Origin: Streptomyces canus
GTDB lineage: Bacteria; Actinomycetota; Actinomycetes; Streptomycetales; Streptomycetaceae
Assembly: GCF_030815415.1 (NCBI RefSeq)
Contig: NZ_JAUSWW010000001.1
Location: 1,488,001-1,552,000 of the forward strand
Reading direction: 5' to 3'
DNA: 64,000 nt
The position numbers and the translations under genes are program-made. Below are positions 9,330-18,372 of this stretch, one piece after another. Numbering within the stretch: position 1 is the first letter of the stretch; every line of letters starts with the position of its first letter. Under the pieces are notes generated by a model that searched no databases, was not told where the DNA came from, and worked only from the letters and a program-made list of their open reading frames with translations.

Positions 9330-10283
9330 CTATTCGCTCCGCGGCGCGTCGAACAGGGCACTGACGGACTCGCCGTTGTGAATGCGCCGCACGGCCTCGG
9401 CGAGCGCGGGGGCGATGGACAGGATCCGCAGCTTCTCCGTGCGCTCCTCCTCGGGCACCGGCACGGTGTTGGTGCAGACGATCTCCAGGATGTCGGGCTG
9501 CTCGCCGATCCGCTTGAGCGCGCCCGCCGCGAACAGACCGTGCGTGCAGGCGACCCGGATCGAGCGCGGCTTCAACTCCCGCAGCCGTTCCAGGAGTTCC
9601 AGGACGGTGCTGCCCTTGGCGATCTCGTCGTCCAGCACGATGACATCCCGGTCGGTGACCTCGCCGATGACGGAGTTGATGCTGACCCGGTCGTCCGCGA
9701 ACCGCTGCTTGGCGCCGGCCGCCACCTGCGCGCCGATCAGCCGGGCGAACGCGGCGGCCTCCTTGACGTTGCCGAGGTCCGGGGAGACGACGGTGGTGCG
9801 GGAGAGGTCGTACTGCTGGAAGTGCGCGGCCAGTTCGCGCAGCGCGTGCAGATGGTCGACCGGGACCGAGAAGAACCCGTGCACCTGCGGCGAGTGCAGC
9901 GTCATGGCGAGGACACGGCTCGCGCCGGCCGACACCAGCAGGTCCGCGACGAGCCGCCCGCCCAGCGAGATACGGGGCTCGTCCTTCTTGTCGGAGCGGG
10001 CATAGGAGTAGTGCGGCATGACGACGGTGATCCGGCGGGCCGAGGCCCCGCGCGCCGCGTCGCACATCAGCAGCAGCTCGACGAGGTTCTCCTGGACCGG
10101 CTTGACCAGCGGCTGGATGAGGAAGACATCCCGCTCCCGGCAGTTGGCCTGGAGCTGCACCTCCAGACAGTCGTTGGCGAACCGGCTGACCCGCGTGGGG
10201 CTCAGCGGCACCCCCAGGTGTGCGCAGACCTCCGCCGCCAGCTCGGGGTGGGCACTACCGCTGAACACGGCGATGTCTCGCAC
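9330..10283 (-). CDS. prs: Ribose-phosphate pyrophosphokinase paralogue
   Basis: 317 residues, the normal length. It makes PRPP from ribose 5-phosphate and ATP. The N-terminal FSGSAHPELA start, the SARRITVVMPHYSYARSDKK region, and the MTLHSPQVHGFFSVPVDHL segment are all typical of PRPP synthetases. The PRPP-binding loop is VIVLDDEIAKGSTV (about 214-227), which departs from the usual DDMIDTGGT-type sequence, so this is probably a paralogue rather than the housekeeping enzyme. GTG start with GGAG. It is first in an apparent operon with tuf; a short hairpin (9300-9316) without a T run lies between them. It is divergent from the ribosomal protection gene. Confidence 0.9.
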   Translation of the reverse strand: MRDIAVFSGSAHPELAAEVCAHLGVPLSPTRVSRFANDCLEVQLQANCRERDVFLIQPLVKPVQENLVELLLMCDAARGASARRITVVMPHYSYARSDKKDEPRISLGGRLVADLLVSAGASRVLAMTLHSPQVHGFFSVPVDHLHALRELAAHFQQYDLSRTTVVSPDLGNVKEAAAFARLIGAQVAAGAKQRFADDRVSINSVIGEVTDRDVIVLDDEIAKGSTVLELLERLRELKPRSIRVACTHGLFAAGALKRIGEQPDILEIVCTNTVPVPEEERTEKLRILSIAPALAEAVRRIHNGESVSALFDAPRSE

Positions 10284-10413
10284 GATCCACTCCTAGCATG
10301 ATCATTTCGGGCTGCCGGAGCCATGCTACTGACCGGGAAATTCGGTTGCGGCGCCGCACCCGGCTCAGGCCATGATGACCACGTCCGCATTCCCTCACGT
10401 CAGGACCACCCGC

Positions 10414-10527
10414 ATGCGCCGACTCCTCGGAATCCACCAGCCCTCCCACAGGCCCACGGTTCTCGAGGACGCGACCCCGTATGCACACCCTGAACATCGG
10501 AATTCTGGCCCACGTCGACGCCGGTAA
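10414..10527 (+). CDS. Possible leader peptide of the ribosomal protection gene
   Basis: A 37-codon frame starting MRRLLGIHQPSHRPTVL has a fair ribosome site (AGGA, 8 bases upstream). It covers the Shine-Dalgarno and start of the next gene and ends at 10525-10527, 45 bases inside it. It ends in an arginine run. In-frame ATGs at 10372 and 10375 could extend it. Leader peptides that sense stalled ribosomes are common before tet(M)-type and other ribosome-targeted resistance genes, so a regulatory role is plausible. It may also be chance. Confidence 0.35.
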   Translation: MRRLLGIHQPSHRPTVLEDATPYAHPEHRNSGPRRRR

Positions 10528-12361
10528 GACCAGCCTCACCGAGCGGCTGCTGTTCGACCACGGCACGATCGACCGGCTCGGCAGCGTCGACGCCGGTGAC
10601 ACCCGAACGGACGACGGCGCCATCGAGCGGCGGCGCGGGATCACCATCCGCTCCGCGGTCGCCGCGTTCACCGTCGGCGACACACAGATCAACCTCATCG
10701 ACACCCCCGGGCACTCGGACTTCATCGCCGAGGTCGAGCGTGCCCTGGAGGTCCTGGACGGGGCGGTCCTGGTGCTGTCCGCCGTGGAGGGCGTCCAGGC
10801 GCAGACCCGCGTGCTGATGCGCACCCTGCGCCGGCTGCGGCTGCCCACGCTCGTCTTCGTCAACAAGATCGACCGGCCGGGGGCCCGCGCCGAGGGCCTG
10901 CTCCAGGACATCCGCCGCAAGCTGACCCCGCATGTCGCGCCGATCGGCGCGGTCCGGGGACTCGGCACGCCGGACGCCCACGTGACACCCCTGCGCTACG
11001 GCGACGACCTGGCCGAATCCCTCGCCGACATCGACCCGGACCTCCTCGCGGCCGTCGTGGACGGCCCCGCGCCGACACCGGACGACCTGCACAAGGCCCT
11101 CGCCGCCCACACCGCCGACGGCTCCTTCCACCCCGTCCTCTTCGGCTCGGCCCTCGGCGGCCAGGGGGTGTCCGACCTGGTCGAGAGCGTGGTCCGACTG
11201 ATCCCGCCCGCACCGACGACCGGAAGCACCACCCCTCGCGGCACGGTGTTCGCCGTCCGGCCGGGACCGGGCGGCGAGCGCACGGCGTATCTCCGGCTCT
11301 ACGACGGTGAGGTGACGGAGCGTCAACGGCTGACGTTCCGGCGGCGCGACGCCGACGGCGGGACCCGTGAGGTGTCCGGCCGGGTGACGCACCTCGACGT
11401 GACCGGCGGCGGCAGCGGCCCGCTCACCGCCGGGAACATCGCGGCGCTCACGGGTCTCGCGGGTGTCCGCGTCGGCGACCGGCTCGGCGAACTCACCGAC
11501 CGGGCTCCGCAGTTCGCACCCCCGACCCTGGAGACCGTGGTCAGCGCCCGGCGCCCCGAGCAGGCCGCCCGACTGCGCTCCGCGCTCCTCACCCTCGCCG
11601 ACCAGGACCCGCTCATCCACGCCCGTCCGACGGAGGCCGGCGCCACCGCGCTCCTGCTGTACGGCGAGGTCCAGATGGAGGTCCTGGCCGCGACCCTCGC
11701 CCAGGACTTCGGCGTCGAGGCCGACTTCGCACCCGGGCGGGTCCGGTTCCTGGAGCGGCCGCGCGGGGTCGGCGAGGCCGTCGAGGAGCGGCCGTGGCAC
11801 GACGGCACCCGCTTCTGGGCGACGATCGGGCTGCGGGTGGAGCCGGGACCGCGGGGTTCCGGCCGGGTGTTCACGTACGAGACGGAACTCGGCGCACTCC
11901 CCCGGGCGTTCCACTCGGCCATCGAGGAGACGGTCCACACCAGCATGCGGACCGGGCTCTTCGGGGCAGCCGTGACGGACTACCGGGTGACCCTCGTCCG
12001 GTCCGGCTTCGTCGCGCCGCTGAGCACGGCCGCGGACTTCCGCGGACTGACCCCGTACGTGCTGCGCCGGGCCCTGGAGCGGGCGCGGACCCGGCTGTAC
12101 GAGCCGTACCACGCCTTCGAGACGGAGGTACCGCTGGACGCGCTGGCCCCGGTCACCGCCCATCTCGCCGCGCTCGGCGCCGAGTTCACCGGCACCACGG
12201 GCGGGAGCACGTCGTGGGTGATCACGGGCGAGATCGCGGCCCGGCGGGTGCGCGAGGCCGAGCTGCGACTGCCGGGGCTGACGCACGGGGAGGGGGTGTG
12301 GTGGTCGCGCCCCTCCGGTGACCGCGAACTGCGGTCCCATCAGGGCGCGTTGTCACCATGA
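10481..12361 (+). CDS. Tet(M)/OtrA-type ribosomal protection GTPase
   Basis: 626 residues, against about 640 for Tet(M). The EF-G-like G domain has GILAHVDAGKT, DTPGHSDF and NKID. Domain IV carries the loop FVAPLSTAADF (about residues 508-518), the equivalent of the Tet(M) loop that reaches the decoding centre and dislodges tetracycline. This separates it from EF-G, which lacks that sequence. It should protect 70S ribosomes from tetracycline-like drugs. ATG start, GAGGA ten bases upstream, overlapped by a possible leader peptide. Divergent from the prs-tuf pair. Related Streptomyces proteins exist in non-producers, so resistance level cannot be judged from sequence. Confidence 0.93.
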   Translation: MHTLNIGILAHVDAGKTSLTERLLFDHGTIDRLGSVDAGDTRTDDGAIERRRGITIRSAVAAFTVGDTQINLIDTPGHSDFIAEVERALEVLDGAVLVLSAVEGVQAQTRVLMRTLRRLRLPTLVFVNKIDRPGARAEGLLQDIRRKLTPHVAPIGAVRGLGTPDAHVTPLRYGDDLAESLADIDPDLLAAVVDGPAPTPDDLHKALAAHTADGSFHPVLFGSALGGQGVSDLVESVVRLIPPAPTTGSTTPRGTVFAVRPGPGGERTAYLRLYDGEVTERQRLTFRRRDADGGTREVSGRVTHLDVTGGGSGPLTAGNIAALTGLAGVRVGDRLGELTDRAPQFAPPTLETVVSARRPEQAARLRSALLTLADQDPLIHARPTEAGATALLLYGEVQMEVLAATLAQDFGVEADFAPGRVRFLERPRGVGEAVEERPWHDGTRFWATIGLRVEPGPRGSGRVFTYETELGALPRAFHSAIEETVHTSMRTGLFGAAVTDYRVTLVRSGFVAPLSTAADFRGLTPYVLRRALERARTRLYEPYHAFETEVPLDALAPVTAHLAALGAEFTGTTGGSTSWVITGEIAARRVREAELRLPGLTHGEGVWWSRPSGDRELRSHQGALSP

Positions 12362-12371
12362 AGCCTCCCGG

Positions 12372-13562
12372 TCACCACGACACGGGCAGATGCAGCGGAC
12401 TGCGTGTCATCTGCCCCACCCGCCATTCGATCGTCTCCGGGGTGAACTCGGCCCGGAGCCCCGGGAAGCGCACAGCCAACTGGTGCAGGGCGAGCTCGAG
12501 TTCGAGACGGGCGAGCCAGGCGCCGAGGCAGTGGTGAGGACCGGCGCCGAAGGTGATGCTCGGCGCGGTCAGGGGTGCGCAGAGGTCGGGCGGGCCCGGC
12601 GGGAAGACATCGGGGTCACGGCTCGCGGTGTTGGTCTGGAGGGCGACCACACCGCCCGCGGGGATCAGCACCCCGCCGACCTCGACGTCCTCGACCGCGC
12701 GCCGGATCAGACCCGGCAGCACCCTTCCCTCGCTGAGCGGGACGGTGCGCAGCAGCTGTTCGGCCGCGACCGCCGCGGACTCCTCGTCGCGGGCGAGCAG
12801 CGGCCAGCCGTCCCCTCCATCCGTGAGGAGGTAGACGAGGGCGTTGCCCAGCGAGGTCATGGTGGTCTCGTGTCCGGCCACGACCAGCCCGCAGACCAGG
12901 GTGATCAGCCGCCGTTCCTCGATCCCCAGCTCGTCGCCGGCCGCCACGAGGCCGCTCACCAGGTCGTCGCCCGGTTGCTTGCGCCGCTCGGCGATCAGCC
13001 CGGCGGCGAACATGCCGAACTCCGTCATCGCCTCGACCACTTCGCCCGCCTGGTGTGCGCCGCCGGACAGGGCGTGGTCGGCCCAGTGCCGGATCCGTTC
13101 GCGGTCCACGTGGTCCAGGCCCATCAGCCGGCAGATCACCGACACGGGCAGCGGCCGGGTGAATCCCTCGATGATGTCGGCTGGTTGCGGCTGTGCGGCG
13201 AAGTCGTCGAGGAGCGCGGCGACCACCGAGCCCACCCAGGGCCGCCAGCGGGCGATGGCCCGCGGGGTGAACGCCCGCTGCACGGTGCCGCGGAGCAGCT
13301 GGTGGGCGGGGCCGTCCTGGTTGATCAGGCCGCCCGGGTCGTCCAGCAGGTTGGGGACGACGAGCAGGGGCGGGGCGTTCGGGGCGTGCAGGGAGCTCCG
13401 GTCGAACCGCGGGTCCATGAGCACCTGACGCACCTCGGCGTACCGGGTCACGAGCCACACCGGGGTGCCGGTCGCGAGGGTGCCGAGGCGGGGCGGCCCG
13501 TGCTCGGGGAGGCTGATGCGGTGCATGGGGCAGAGCGGCCGGGTTGTGCTGTCCGGACTCAT
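12372..13562 (-). CDS. Cytochrome P450
   Basis: 396 residues, typical of soluble actinobacterial P450s. The I-helix oxygen-activation motif is VAGHETTM, the K-helix ExxR is EQLLR, and the heme-ligand loop is FGAGPHHCLGAWLAR with the axial Cys. The protein has no reductase or ferredoxin domain and no ferredoxin gene adjoins it, so electrons must come from elsewhere. It is convergent with the ribosomal protection gene (11-base gap). Substrate unknown; it resembles CYP families that hydroxylate natural products, but context gives no biosynthetic cluster. Confidence 0.92.
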   Translation of the reverse strand: MSPDSTTRPLCPMHRISLPEHGPPRLGTLATGTPVWLVTRYAEVRQVLMDPRFDRSSLHAPNAPPLLVVPNLLDDPGGLINQDGPAHQLLRGTVQRAFTPRAIARWRPWVGSVVAALLDDFAAQPQPADIIEGFTRPLPVSVICRLMGLDHVDRERIRHWADHALSGGAHQAGEVVEAMTEFGMFAAGLIAERRKQPGDDLVSGLVAAGDELGIEERRLITLVCGLVVAGHETTMTSLGNALVYLLTDGGDGWPLLARDEESAAVAAEQLLRTVPLSEGRVLPGLIRRAVEDVEVGGVLIPAGGVVALQTNTASRDPDVFPPGPPDLCAPLTAPSITFGAGPHHCLGAWLARLELELALHQLAVRFPGLRAEFTPETIEWRVGQMTRSPLHLPVSW

Positions 13563-13704
13563 TCGGGTCTCCAGAAGCGCCGGTTCGGAAGGCTTCCCAC
13601 GCTAGTGCGCCGTCCGTGCCTCCGTCAGCGGTGGCAATCGGCCAACGCTTCGGTCTGACAAGGGTTTTGGAGGGAATTCGAACAGTAGGAAGGAGGGCCG
13701 TCGC

Positions 13705-14367
13705 ATGACGACTCCCATCAGGCGCATGTCCAAGCGCATGCCCGGCTGGGCGAAGTTGGTGAGCGCCGTCGTACTGGTGCTCATCGTGTTCTTCGCCGGT
13801 ATCCGGCTGAGCGTGCTCCCGGGCCTCAAGGACCTGTTCGGCACCGAGACGCATGACCGTTCGGGCCCCGCACTGCTGGAGTCCATCCAGGACCTCAGCC
13901 GCTACGACGCCGCCTCCGGCAACTTCCAGGTGGTCGTGGACCTGGAGAAGGACGCCAAGTACCTGCCCGACGCGATCCGCGGCACCCGCACCCTGTACGT
14001 CGGGGCGGGCACCGTCGACGCGTATGTCGACCTCGGCAAGGTCGCCAAGGACGACGTGACGGTCAACGAGGACCGCACGACGGCCACGCTGCACCTGCCG
14101 CACGCGCAGCTGGGCAAGCCCGCCCTGGACACCGACCGCTCCTACGCGGTGTCCAAGCAGCGGGGTCTCCTGGACCGGCTGGGCGACCTGTTCTCGGACA
14201 ACCCGAACGGCGAACAGGCCGTGCAGAAGCTGGCGACGAAGCACATCGGTGACGCGGCGAAGGACAGCGGGCTGACCAAACGCGCCGAGGCCAACACCAC
14301 CGACATGCTCGAAGGCCTGCTGACCTCCCTCGGCTTCAAGGAGGTGCGCGTGTCGTTCGGGACCTGA
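13705..14367 (+). CDS. DUF4230 family membrane-anchored protein
   Basis: 220 residues. A basic N-terminus (MTTPIRRMSKRM) is followed by one transmembrane helix at about 15-37, then an extracytoplasmic domain with the DUF4230 pattern (LLESIQDLSRYDAASGNFQVVVDLEKD, later RTTATLHLPHAQLGKP). Function is unknown; members are found across Gram-positives. A strong AGGAAGGAGG ribosome site lies before the ATG. It is convergent with the cation antiporter operon and divergent from the P450, with which it shares a 142-bp spacer. No link to either is evident. Confidence 0.8.
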   Translation: MTTPIRRMSKRMPGWAKLVSAVVLVLIVFFAGIRLSVLPGLKDLFGTETHDRSGPALLESIQDLSRYDAASGNFQVVVDLEKDAKYLPDAIRGTRTLYVGAGTVDAYVDLGKVAKDDVTVNEDRTTATLHLPHAQLGKPALDTDRSYAVSKQRGLLDRLGDLFSDNPNGEQAVQKLATKHIGDAAKDSGLTKRAEANTTDMLEGLLTSLGFKEVRVSFGT

Positions 14368-14387
14368 CCAGCTCCTTCGCGACCTGA

Positions 14388-16151
14388 TCAGGAGGTCAGG
14401 ATCCCCGGCAGGGCCAGGGCGCCGAGCAGCCCGGCGCCGACCAGCAACCAGGCCACGTAGTCCCCGATGTGCCCGGACTGCAGGCGCCGCAGCGACAGTG
14501 CCCGGCCCGGTGCGGCGAGCAGCCTCGGGCGGGTGACCGCCACGGCGGCGAGGCCCACGGCCAGCGCCGTCGAAACGAGTCCGAGCAGCACCCCGGCCGG
14601 CGTCCAGTGCACGGAGGCGACGACGACACCCCCGGACCCGGCTTCGTTCACGGCGTGGGCCACCACGTCGGCGAAGCCGGGTGCCACCCCGACGGCGAGC
14701 GCCCCGGCGAGCAGTACCGCCGGGACCACCGTCATGGTGTCCGGCACCCGGCGCAGTCGTTGCCCGGTCTCGGGCCGCTCCCCGGCACCGGTCGTCTCGT
14801 ACGCGCCGTCCTCGTCCGGCTTCGGGCCGAGTCCGAGGAACACGTGCGCGGCGACCCGCAGCACCGCACCGGCCGTCACCGCGCTCGTGACGACGTACAG
14901 CACGGTCAGCGGACCTCCCGCGGCCTCCTCGGTGACGGCCTTTCCGAGGGCCGTGCCGAAGGGCGGCAGCCCGGCGAGACCGAGCGCACCGACGGTGAAC
15001 AGCACGGCGACACCCCGCAGTCGGCGTGCCTTCCCGTGCAGCGCGTGCTCGTCGACGCTGCCGCAGCGGTCGAGGAGGATACCGGCGCAGGCGAACAGGG
15101 CCGCCTTCACTCCGGCGTGGCCCAGCAGATACAGGGCGACCCCGTCGTCGGCCTCGGGCTTGAGGACGCCGACGCCGATGAGGAACAGTCCGGTATGGGC
15201 GACGGTCGAGTAGGCGAGCAGCCGTTTGATGTGCCGTTGGTACCAGCACATGACCGCGCCGATCGCCGCCGTCAGCACGCCGAGCACGACGAGCAGCCGT
15301 GTCAGGTCGGCGGCCGGGACGCCGCCGGGTCCGGAGAAGACGGTGTTGTAGACCCGCCAGACGCCGTACGTGCCGAGTTCGACCATGACACCCGACAGCA
15401 GCATGCACACCGGAGTCGGGGCGACGGCGTGCGCGTCCGGCAGCCAGAAGTGGAAGGGTACGGCGGCGGCCTTCACCAGGAGCCCGGTCAGGACCAGGAC
15501 GAAGGCGGCGAGGACGAGCGCGTCGGGAGGTCCGTGCGCGTCGAGCCCCCGGCCGATCTGTGTCATCGCCAACTGGCCGGTGCGCGCGTACAGCAGGGCG
15601 ATGCCCATGAGCATGGCGTACGCGCCGAGCGAGGTGACGACGGCGAAGGTCAGGGCGCCCTGCACCGCCTTGGCCTCCTCGACGCGGGTGCCGGTCAGGG
15701 CGTACGCCACGACGCTCATCAGCTCGAACCAGACGAACGCGTTGAACAGGTCGCCCGCGATCGCGAACCCGCACATGCCGCCCTGGAAGAGCAGCATCAG
15801 CCCGGGAAAGGAGCCGGCGTTGCGGCGCGGCGGTTCGTCGAAGTAGTGCCAGGAGTAGACCAGGGCCGCGAGGGTCAGCAGCGAGGCGAGGGCGGCCATG
15901 GCGAGTCCCGGGCCGTCCCCGATCAGGACGATGCCGACGCTCTCGCCGTTCACGGGGACCCAGCCGCCGGCCCACTCGACCATGGGCGGCGAGGAGTTGA
16001 GGAGCAGCACGATCGCCAGTCCGGCGGTACCGGCGCAGACGGCGCAGCCCGTGGACTCCGCGACCACCCGGGGCAGCCGGCGGCCCCCGGTGACCAGCAG
16101 AGCGGCCCCGAGCAGCGGGACGGCGACGAGGAGGGGCAGCAGATCGTTCAT
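14388..16151 (-). CDS. mnhD: Mrp/Mnh-type cation/proton antiporter subunit D
   Basis: 587 residues with about 14 transmembrane segments, homologous to complex I subunits NuoL/M/N. It contains the proton-translocation core, with a conserved Lys region [19 protein letters not shown] and [16 protein letters not shown], the standard Proton_antipo_M signature. The length exceeds the usual 500 because of a C-terminal extension with two extra helices. ATG at 16151 overlaps the stop of mnhC (ATGA). Last gene of a six-gene leftward operon. No separate MnhA large subunit is encoded in the window, so this is the only NuoL-like channel protein of the cluster. Confidence 0.88.
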   Translation of the reverse strand: MNDLLPLLVAVPLLGAALLVTGGRRLPRVVAESTGCAVCAGTAGLAIVLLLNSSPPMVEWAGGWVPVNGESVGIVLIGDGPGLAMAALASLLTLAALVYSWHYFDEPPRRNAGSFPGLMLLFQGGMCGFAIAGDLFNAFVWFELMSVVAYALTGTRVEEAKAVQGALTFAVVTSLGAYAMLMGIALLYARTGQLAMTQIGRGLDAHGPPDALVLAAFVLVLTGLLVKAAAVPFHFWLPDAHAVAPTPVCMLLSGVMVELGTYGVWRVYNTVFSGPGGVPAADLTRLLVVLGVLTAAIGAVMCWYQRHIKRLLAYSTVAHTGLFLIGVGVLKPEADDGVALYLLGHAGVKAALFACAGILLDRCGSVDEHALHGKARRLRGVAVLFTVGALGLAGLPPFGTALGKAVTEEAAGGPLTVLYVVTSAVTAGAVLRVAAHVFLGLGPKPDEDGAYETTGAGERPETGQRLRRVPDTMTVVPAVLLAGALAVGVAPGFADVVAHAVNEAGSGGVVVASVHWTPAGVLLGLVSTALAVGLAAVAVTRPRLLAAPGRALSLRRLQSGHIGDYVAWLLVGAGLLGALALPGILTS

Positions 16152-16501
16152 CAGCCGCGCAGCTCCGAGAGTTCGTCCGGGTCGATCGTGCCGTGCCGCT
16201 TGGAGACCTGCACGACGAGCGCGAGGAGCAGGGCGGTGACGGTGGCGCCGACCACGACGTCGGTGAGGGCCAGCGCCTGGACGACGGGATCGACGACGGG
16301 CCGGGAGCCGGGCTCCAGATCGGAGAAGACGGGTGCGGTGGAGTCGTCGCGGTAGCCGACGGCCAGCAGCAGGACGTAGGTGGCGGACTGGCACACGGAC
16401 AGACAGCCGACGGCGTGGATCAGATTACGGCTGGTGGCAAGGCCGTAGCAGCCCACCAGGAAGATCCATACCGCGACCAGGTACGGAAGGACGTCCATCA
16501 T
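16151..16501 (-). CDS. mnhC: Mrp/Mnh-type antiporter subunit C (NuoK-like)
   Basis: 116 residues and three transmembrane helices, related to complex I NuoK. The [20 protein letters not shown] segment and [22 protein letters not shown] (ALxLTxIVI pattern) are the family signature. Start at 16501 or the adjacent ATG at 16498; the gene overlaps mnhB by four bases and mnhD by one, indicating tight translational coupling. It forms part of the membrane antiporter complex that exchanges Na+ or K+ for H+. Confidence 0.88.
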   Translation of the reverse strand: MMDVLPYLVAVWIFLVGCYGLATSRNLIHAVGCLSVCQSATYVLLLAVGYRDDSTAPVFSDLEPGSRPVVDPVVQALALTDVVVGATVTALLLALVVQVSKRHGTIDPDELSELRG

Positions 16502-17244
16502 GTCCCCTCTCCCTCCCCCTTCTCGATCTCGACGGCCTGGTCCAGGAAGCGCGCCAGGAGCACCACGACCGCGCAGGCGACCTCCATGCCGATGGCCGCG
16601 TTGAGCAGCGGGACCAGGCCCGCGGAGGACAGTGTGTTGAAGGTGCCGTACGGCAGCAGGGTGTTGGCGAGGAACGCGCTCGCGCCGATCAGGCCCGCGA
16701 TGCCGGTGACGAGGTAGGCGGAGACGGCGAGGGCGTCGCCGACCTCGTACAGACCGACCGGGCGGATACGTTCCAGGGCGCGGTAGTCGGCGCCCAGGTA
16801 GAGCAGGTGCAGGGAGGTCGCCGCGACGACCCCGCCCTGGAAGCCGCCGCCGGGGCTGAGCTGGCCGTGGGCGATGACGTAGAGGCCGGTGAGCAGGGCG
16901 ACGGGCAGGACGACCAGGGCGTACCGGCGCACGGGCAGGGCCACGGGCTCGGGTTCGGGGCGGCCGCGGTGTTCGTCGCGGGTCTGCCGCAGCAGGACGA
17001 CACAGCCGAGGACGGCCGCGAACAGGATGCTCATCTCGCCGAGGGTGTCGAAGGCCCGCTGGTCGAAGTTGACGGAGGAGATGGTGTTGGCGGTGTGCCG
17101 GGCGAGCGAGACCTGTACGGCCCGGTCGCCGTAAGGGTGCCGGTCGCCGCCGAAGGCGGGCAGTTCGAGACAGGCGGCGCCGAGCAGCGCGGCGAGCCCC
17201 GCGGTGCCGACGGCCACGAGCCCCAGCCGGGTGCGCCGGTTCAC
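16498..17244 (-). CDS. mnhB: Antiporter subunit: MbhE-like domain fused to MnhB
   Basis: 248 residues, well above the 140 usual for MnhB. The first 85 residues hold NFDQRAFDTLGEMSILFAAVLG, the pattern found at the C-terminus of large MrpA/MnhA or in stand-alone MbhE. The rest is MnhB, with YVIAHGQLSPGGGFQGGVV as the diagnostic motif. So the C-terminal piece of MrpA has been joined to MnhB. GTG/ATG-type overlaps on both sides make it part of one transcript. Fused MbhE-MnhB proteins are known in actinobacteria from memory; that point was not checked. Confidence 0.85.
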   Translation of the reverse strand: MNRRTRLGLVAVGTAGLAALLGAACLELPAFGGDRHPYGDRAVQVSLARHTANTISSVNFDQRAFDTLGEMSILFAAVLGCVVLLRQTRDEHRGRPEPEPVALPVRRYALVVLPVALLTGLYVIAHGQLSPGGGFQGGVVAATSLHLLYLGADYRALERIRPVGLYEVGDALAVSAYLVTGIAGLIGASAFLANTLLPYGTFNTLSSAGLVPLLNAAIGMEVACAVVVLLARFLDQAVEIEKGEGEGT

Positions 17245-17513
17245 TCCTGGCGTCCCTTCCGCCGCGCGCGCCGCCTGACCTTGTGCACGGCGAGCAGTAG
17301 CAGCAGCGGGGTCAGCGCGGAGCCCACCGCGAGTTGCGAGAGTCCGACGTCGGGTGCCTGGAGCACGGTGAACAGCACGGCCAGCACCACTCCGAGGACG
17401 GACAGGACGAGGGCCTGGCGTACGGGGTCGCGGACCGCCACGGCCGTGGTGGCGGTCGCGGCGACGAGCAGCAGGCCACAGGCCGGCACGGCATCGATGA
17501 CGGCGTCAGCCAC
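17241..17513 (-). CDS. MbhD-like (DUF4040) antiporter subunit
   Basis: 90 residues with three hydrophobic segments. VRDPVRQALVLSVLGVVLAVLFTVLQAPDVGLSQLAVGSAL matches the DUF4040/MbhD domain, which in long MrpA proteins lies after the NuoL-like part; QAPDVGLSQ is the most telling stretch. Here it is a separate small protein, overlapping both neighbours by 4-8 bases. It supports the reading that the MnhA subunit is split, with its NuoL-like half missing from this locus. Confidence 0.8.
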   Translation of the reverse strand: MADAVIDAVPACGLLLVAATATTAVAVRDPVRQALVLSVLGVVLAVLFTVLQAPDVGLSQLAVGSALTPLLLLLAVHKVRRRARRKGRQE

Positions 17514-17958
17514 GGCGCACCCCGCCGAATCCGCCGGACAGCGCGCGGGAGGCGACGATGTTGCCGCCGATCAGCAGCGCGCCGGTGGCCAGGAGCTTCG
17601 CCATGGCCCGGCTCGGCCCTTCGGCCACGCAGAGCGCCAGGACGACCGCGGCGCCGAACCCGGCCGCCGCCCAGGTGAGTCCCCAGGCGCGCGGCGGGTC
17701 GTCGGCCAGTTCGTCGGCGAGCAGCCGGGCGAAGACGAGGGTGCCGACCGGGCCGAGCAGGGCGAGGACCAGGGCGAGATCGACGTAGGACGGGCGGTCG
17801 TAGCCCTGCGCGAGCAGCAGGAGGGCCGGGCAGGCCAGGGCGGTGGACAGGTTCTGGGCCACGACCCGGCGGCGCAGCGGTCCGGTGGCGACGCCCCACA
17901 CGGTCGCCCCGACGCCCGCGCCGAGGGCGACGGTCGCGACGAAGGTCCAGCCGTTCAC
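17506..17958 (-). CDS. Antiporter subunit F, probably fused to a degenerate G domain
   Basis: 150 residues from a GTG at 17958. The first 85 match MnhF: RRRVVAQNLSTALACPALLLL followed by YVDLALVLALLGPVGTLVFARLL. MnhF proteins are usually 80-95 residues. The extra C-terminal 65 residues have two helices and the stretch GPSRAMAKLLATGALLIGG, which looks like a weak form of the MnhG motif RxHAAxKAxTLG. No separate mnhG is present, so an F-G fusion is the simplest reading. Moderately sure of F, less of G. Confidence 0.7.
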   Translation of the reverse strand: MNGWTFVATVALGAGVGATVWGVATGPLRRRVVAQNLSTALACPALLLLAQGYDRPSYVDLALVLALLGPVGTLVFARLLADELADDPPRAWGLTWAAAGFGAAVVLALCVAEGPSRAMAKLLATGALLIGGNIVASRALSGGFGGVRRG

Positions 17959-18137
17959 CGGGGGGTCACCACGCGCCGTGCGGCGGTCGCCGCGAGCGCT
18001 GCCACGGCCGCGGCAGCCGCTCCGACCACGAACTCCAGGGTGTCGACCGCGCTGACGAGGACCAGCCACAGCACGGTGAGCGCGGCCCACCAGGCCAGGA
18101 TCTCGGCCGCGGTGAGCAGTGTCGTACGCCAGTCCAT
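17955..18137 (-). CDS. Short MnhE-like antiporter subunit
   Basis: 60 residues, two hydrophobic helices, starting MDWRTTLLTAAEILAWWAAL. MnhE proteins are normally about 150 residues; this keeps only the N-terminal helices and a region like MrpE (VLVSAVDTLEFVVGAA). It is the first gene of the antiporter operon and overlaps the F subunit by four bases. It could be a shortened MnhE or an unrelated small membrane protein in the MnhE position. Upstream, 18138-18372 (235 bases) carries the divergent promoters for this operon and the VanZ-like gene; nothing else was seen there. Confidence 0.6.
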   Translation of the reverse strand: MDWRTTLLTAAEILAWWAALTVLWLVLVSAVDTLEFVVGAAAAAVAALAATAARRVVTPR

Positions 18138-18372
18138 GCGCCACCTCCTCGGGCCCCGCCGTCACCGAAATGATCCCTGGTGCGGCTTTCACGCCATCCA
18201 AACACCGTGGCGGGGGCGGGCGATGGCGGCGCGCGCGGGTCCGTCCCGGAGTGCCCCGCCCGCACGAAGGGAAACTGCGGGTGCTCCCGACCCGCCGGGG
18301 CGCGGCCGCATTGTCGGCTCGATCGCGGGTAATCGCCTTACGTCGCAGGGAAGTTGAAGACTGGAGGACCGC

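Noticed and set aside
10400..12340. A 646-codon frame opposite the ribosomal protection gene
   Set aside because: It is antisense to a well-supported GTPase and starts and ends without ribosome sites or family signals.
12616..15975. A frame of over 1100 codons on the minus strand
   Set aside because: It crosses the P450, the DUF4230 gene and mnhD in a wrong frame and has Arg/Gly/Ala-rich composition with no domain.
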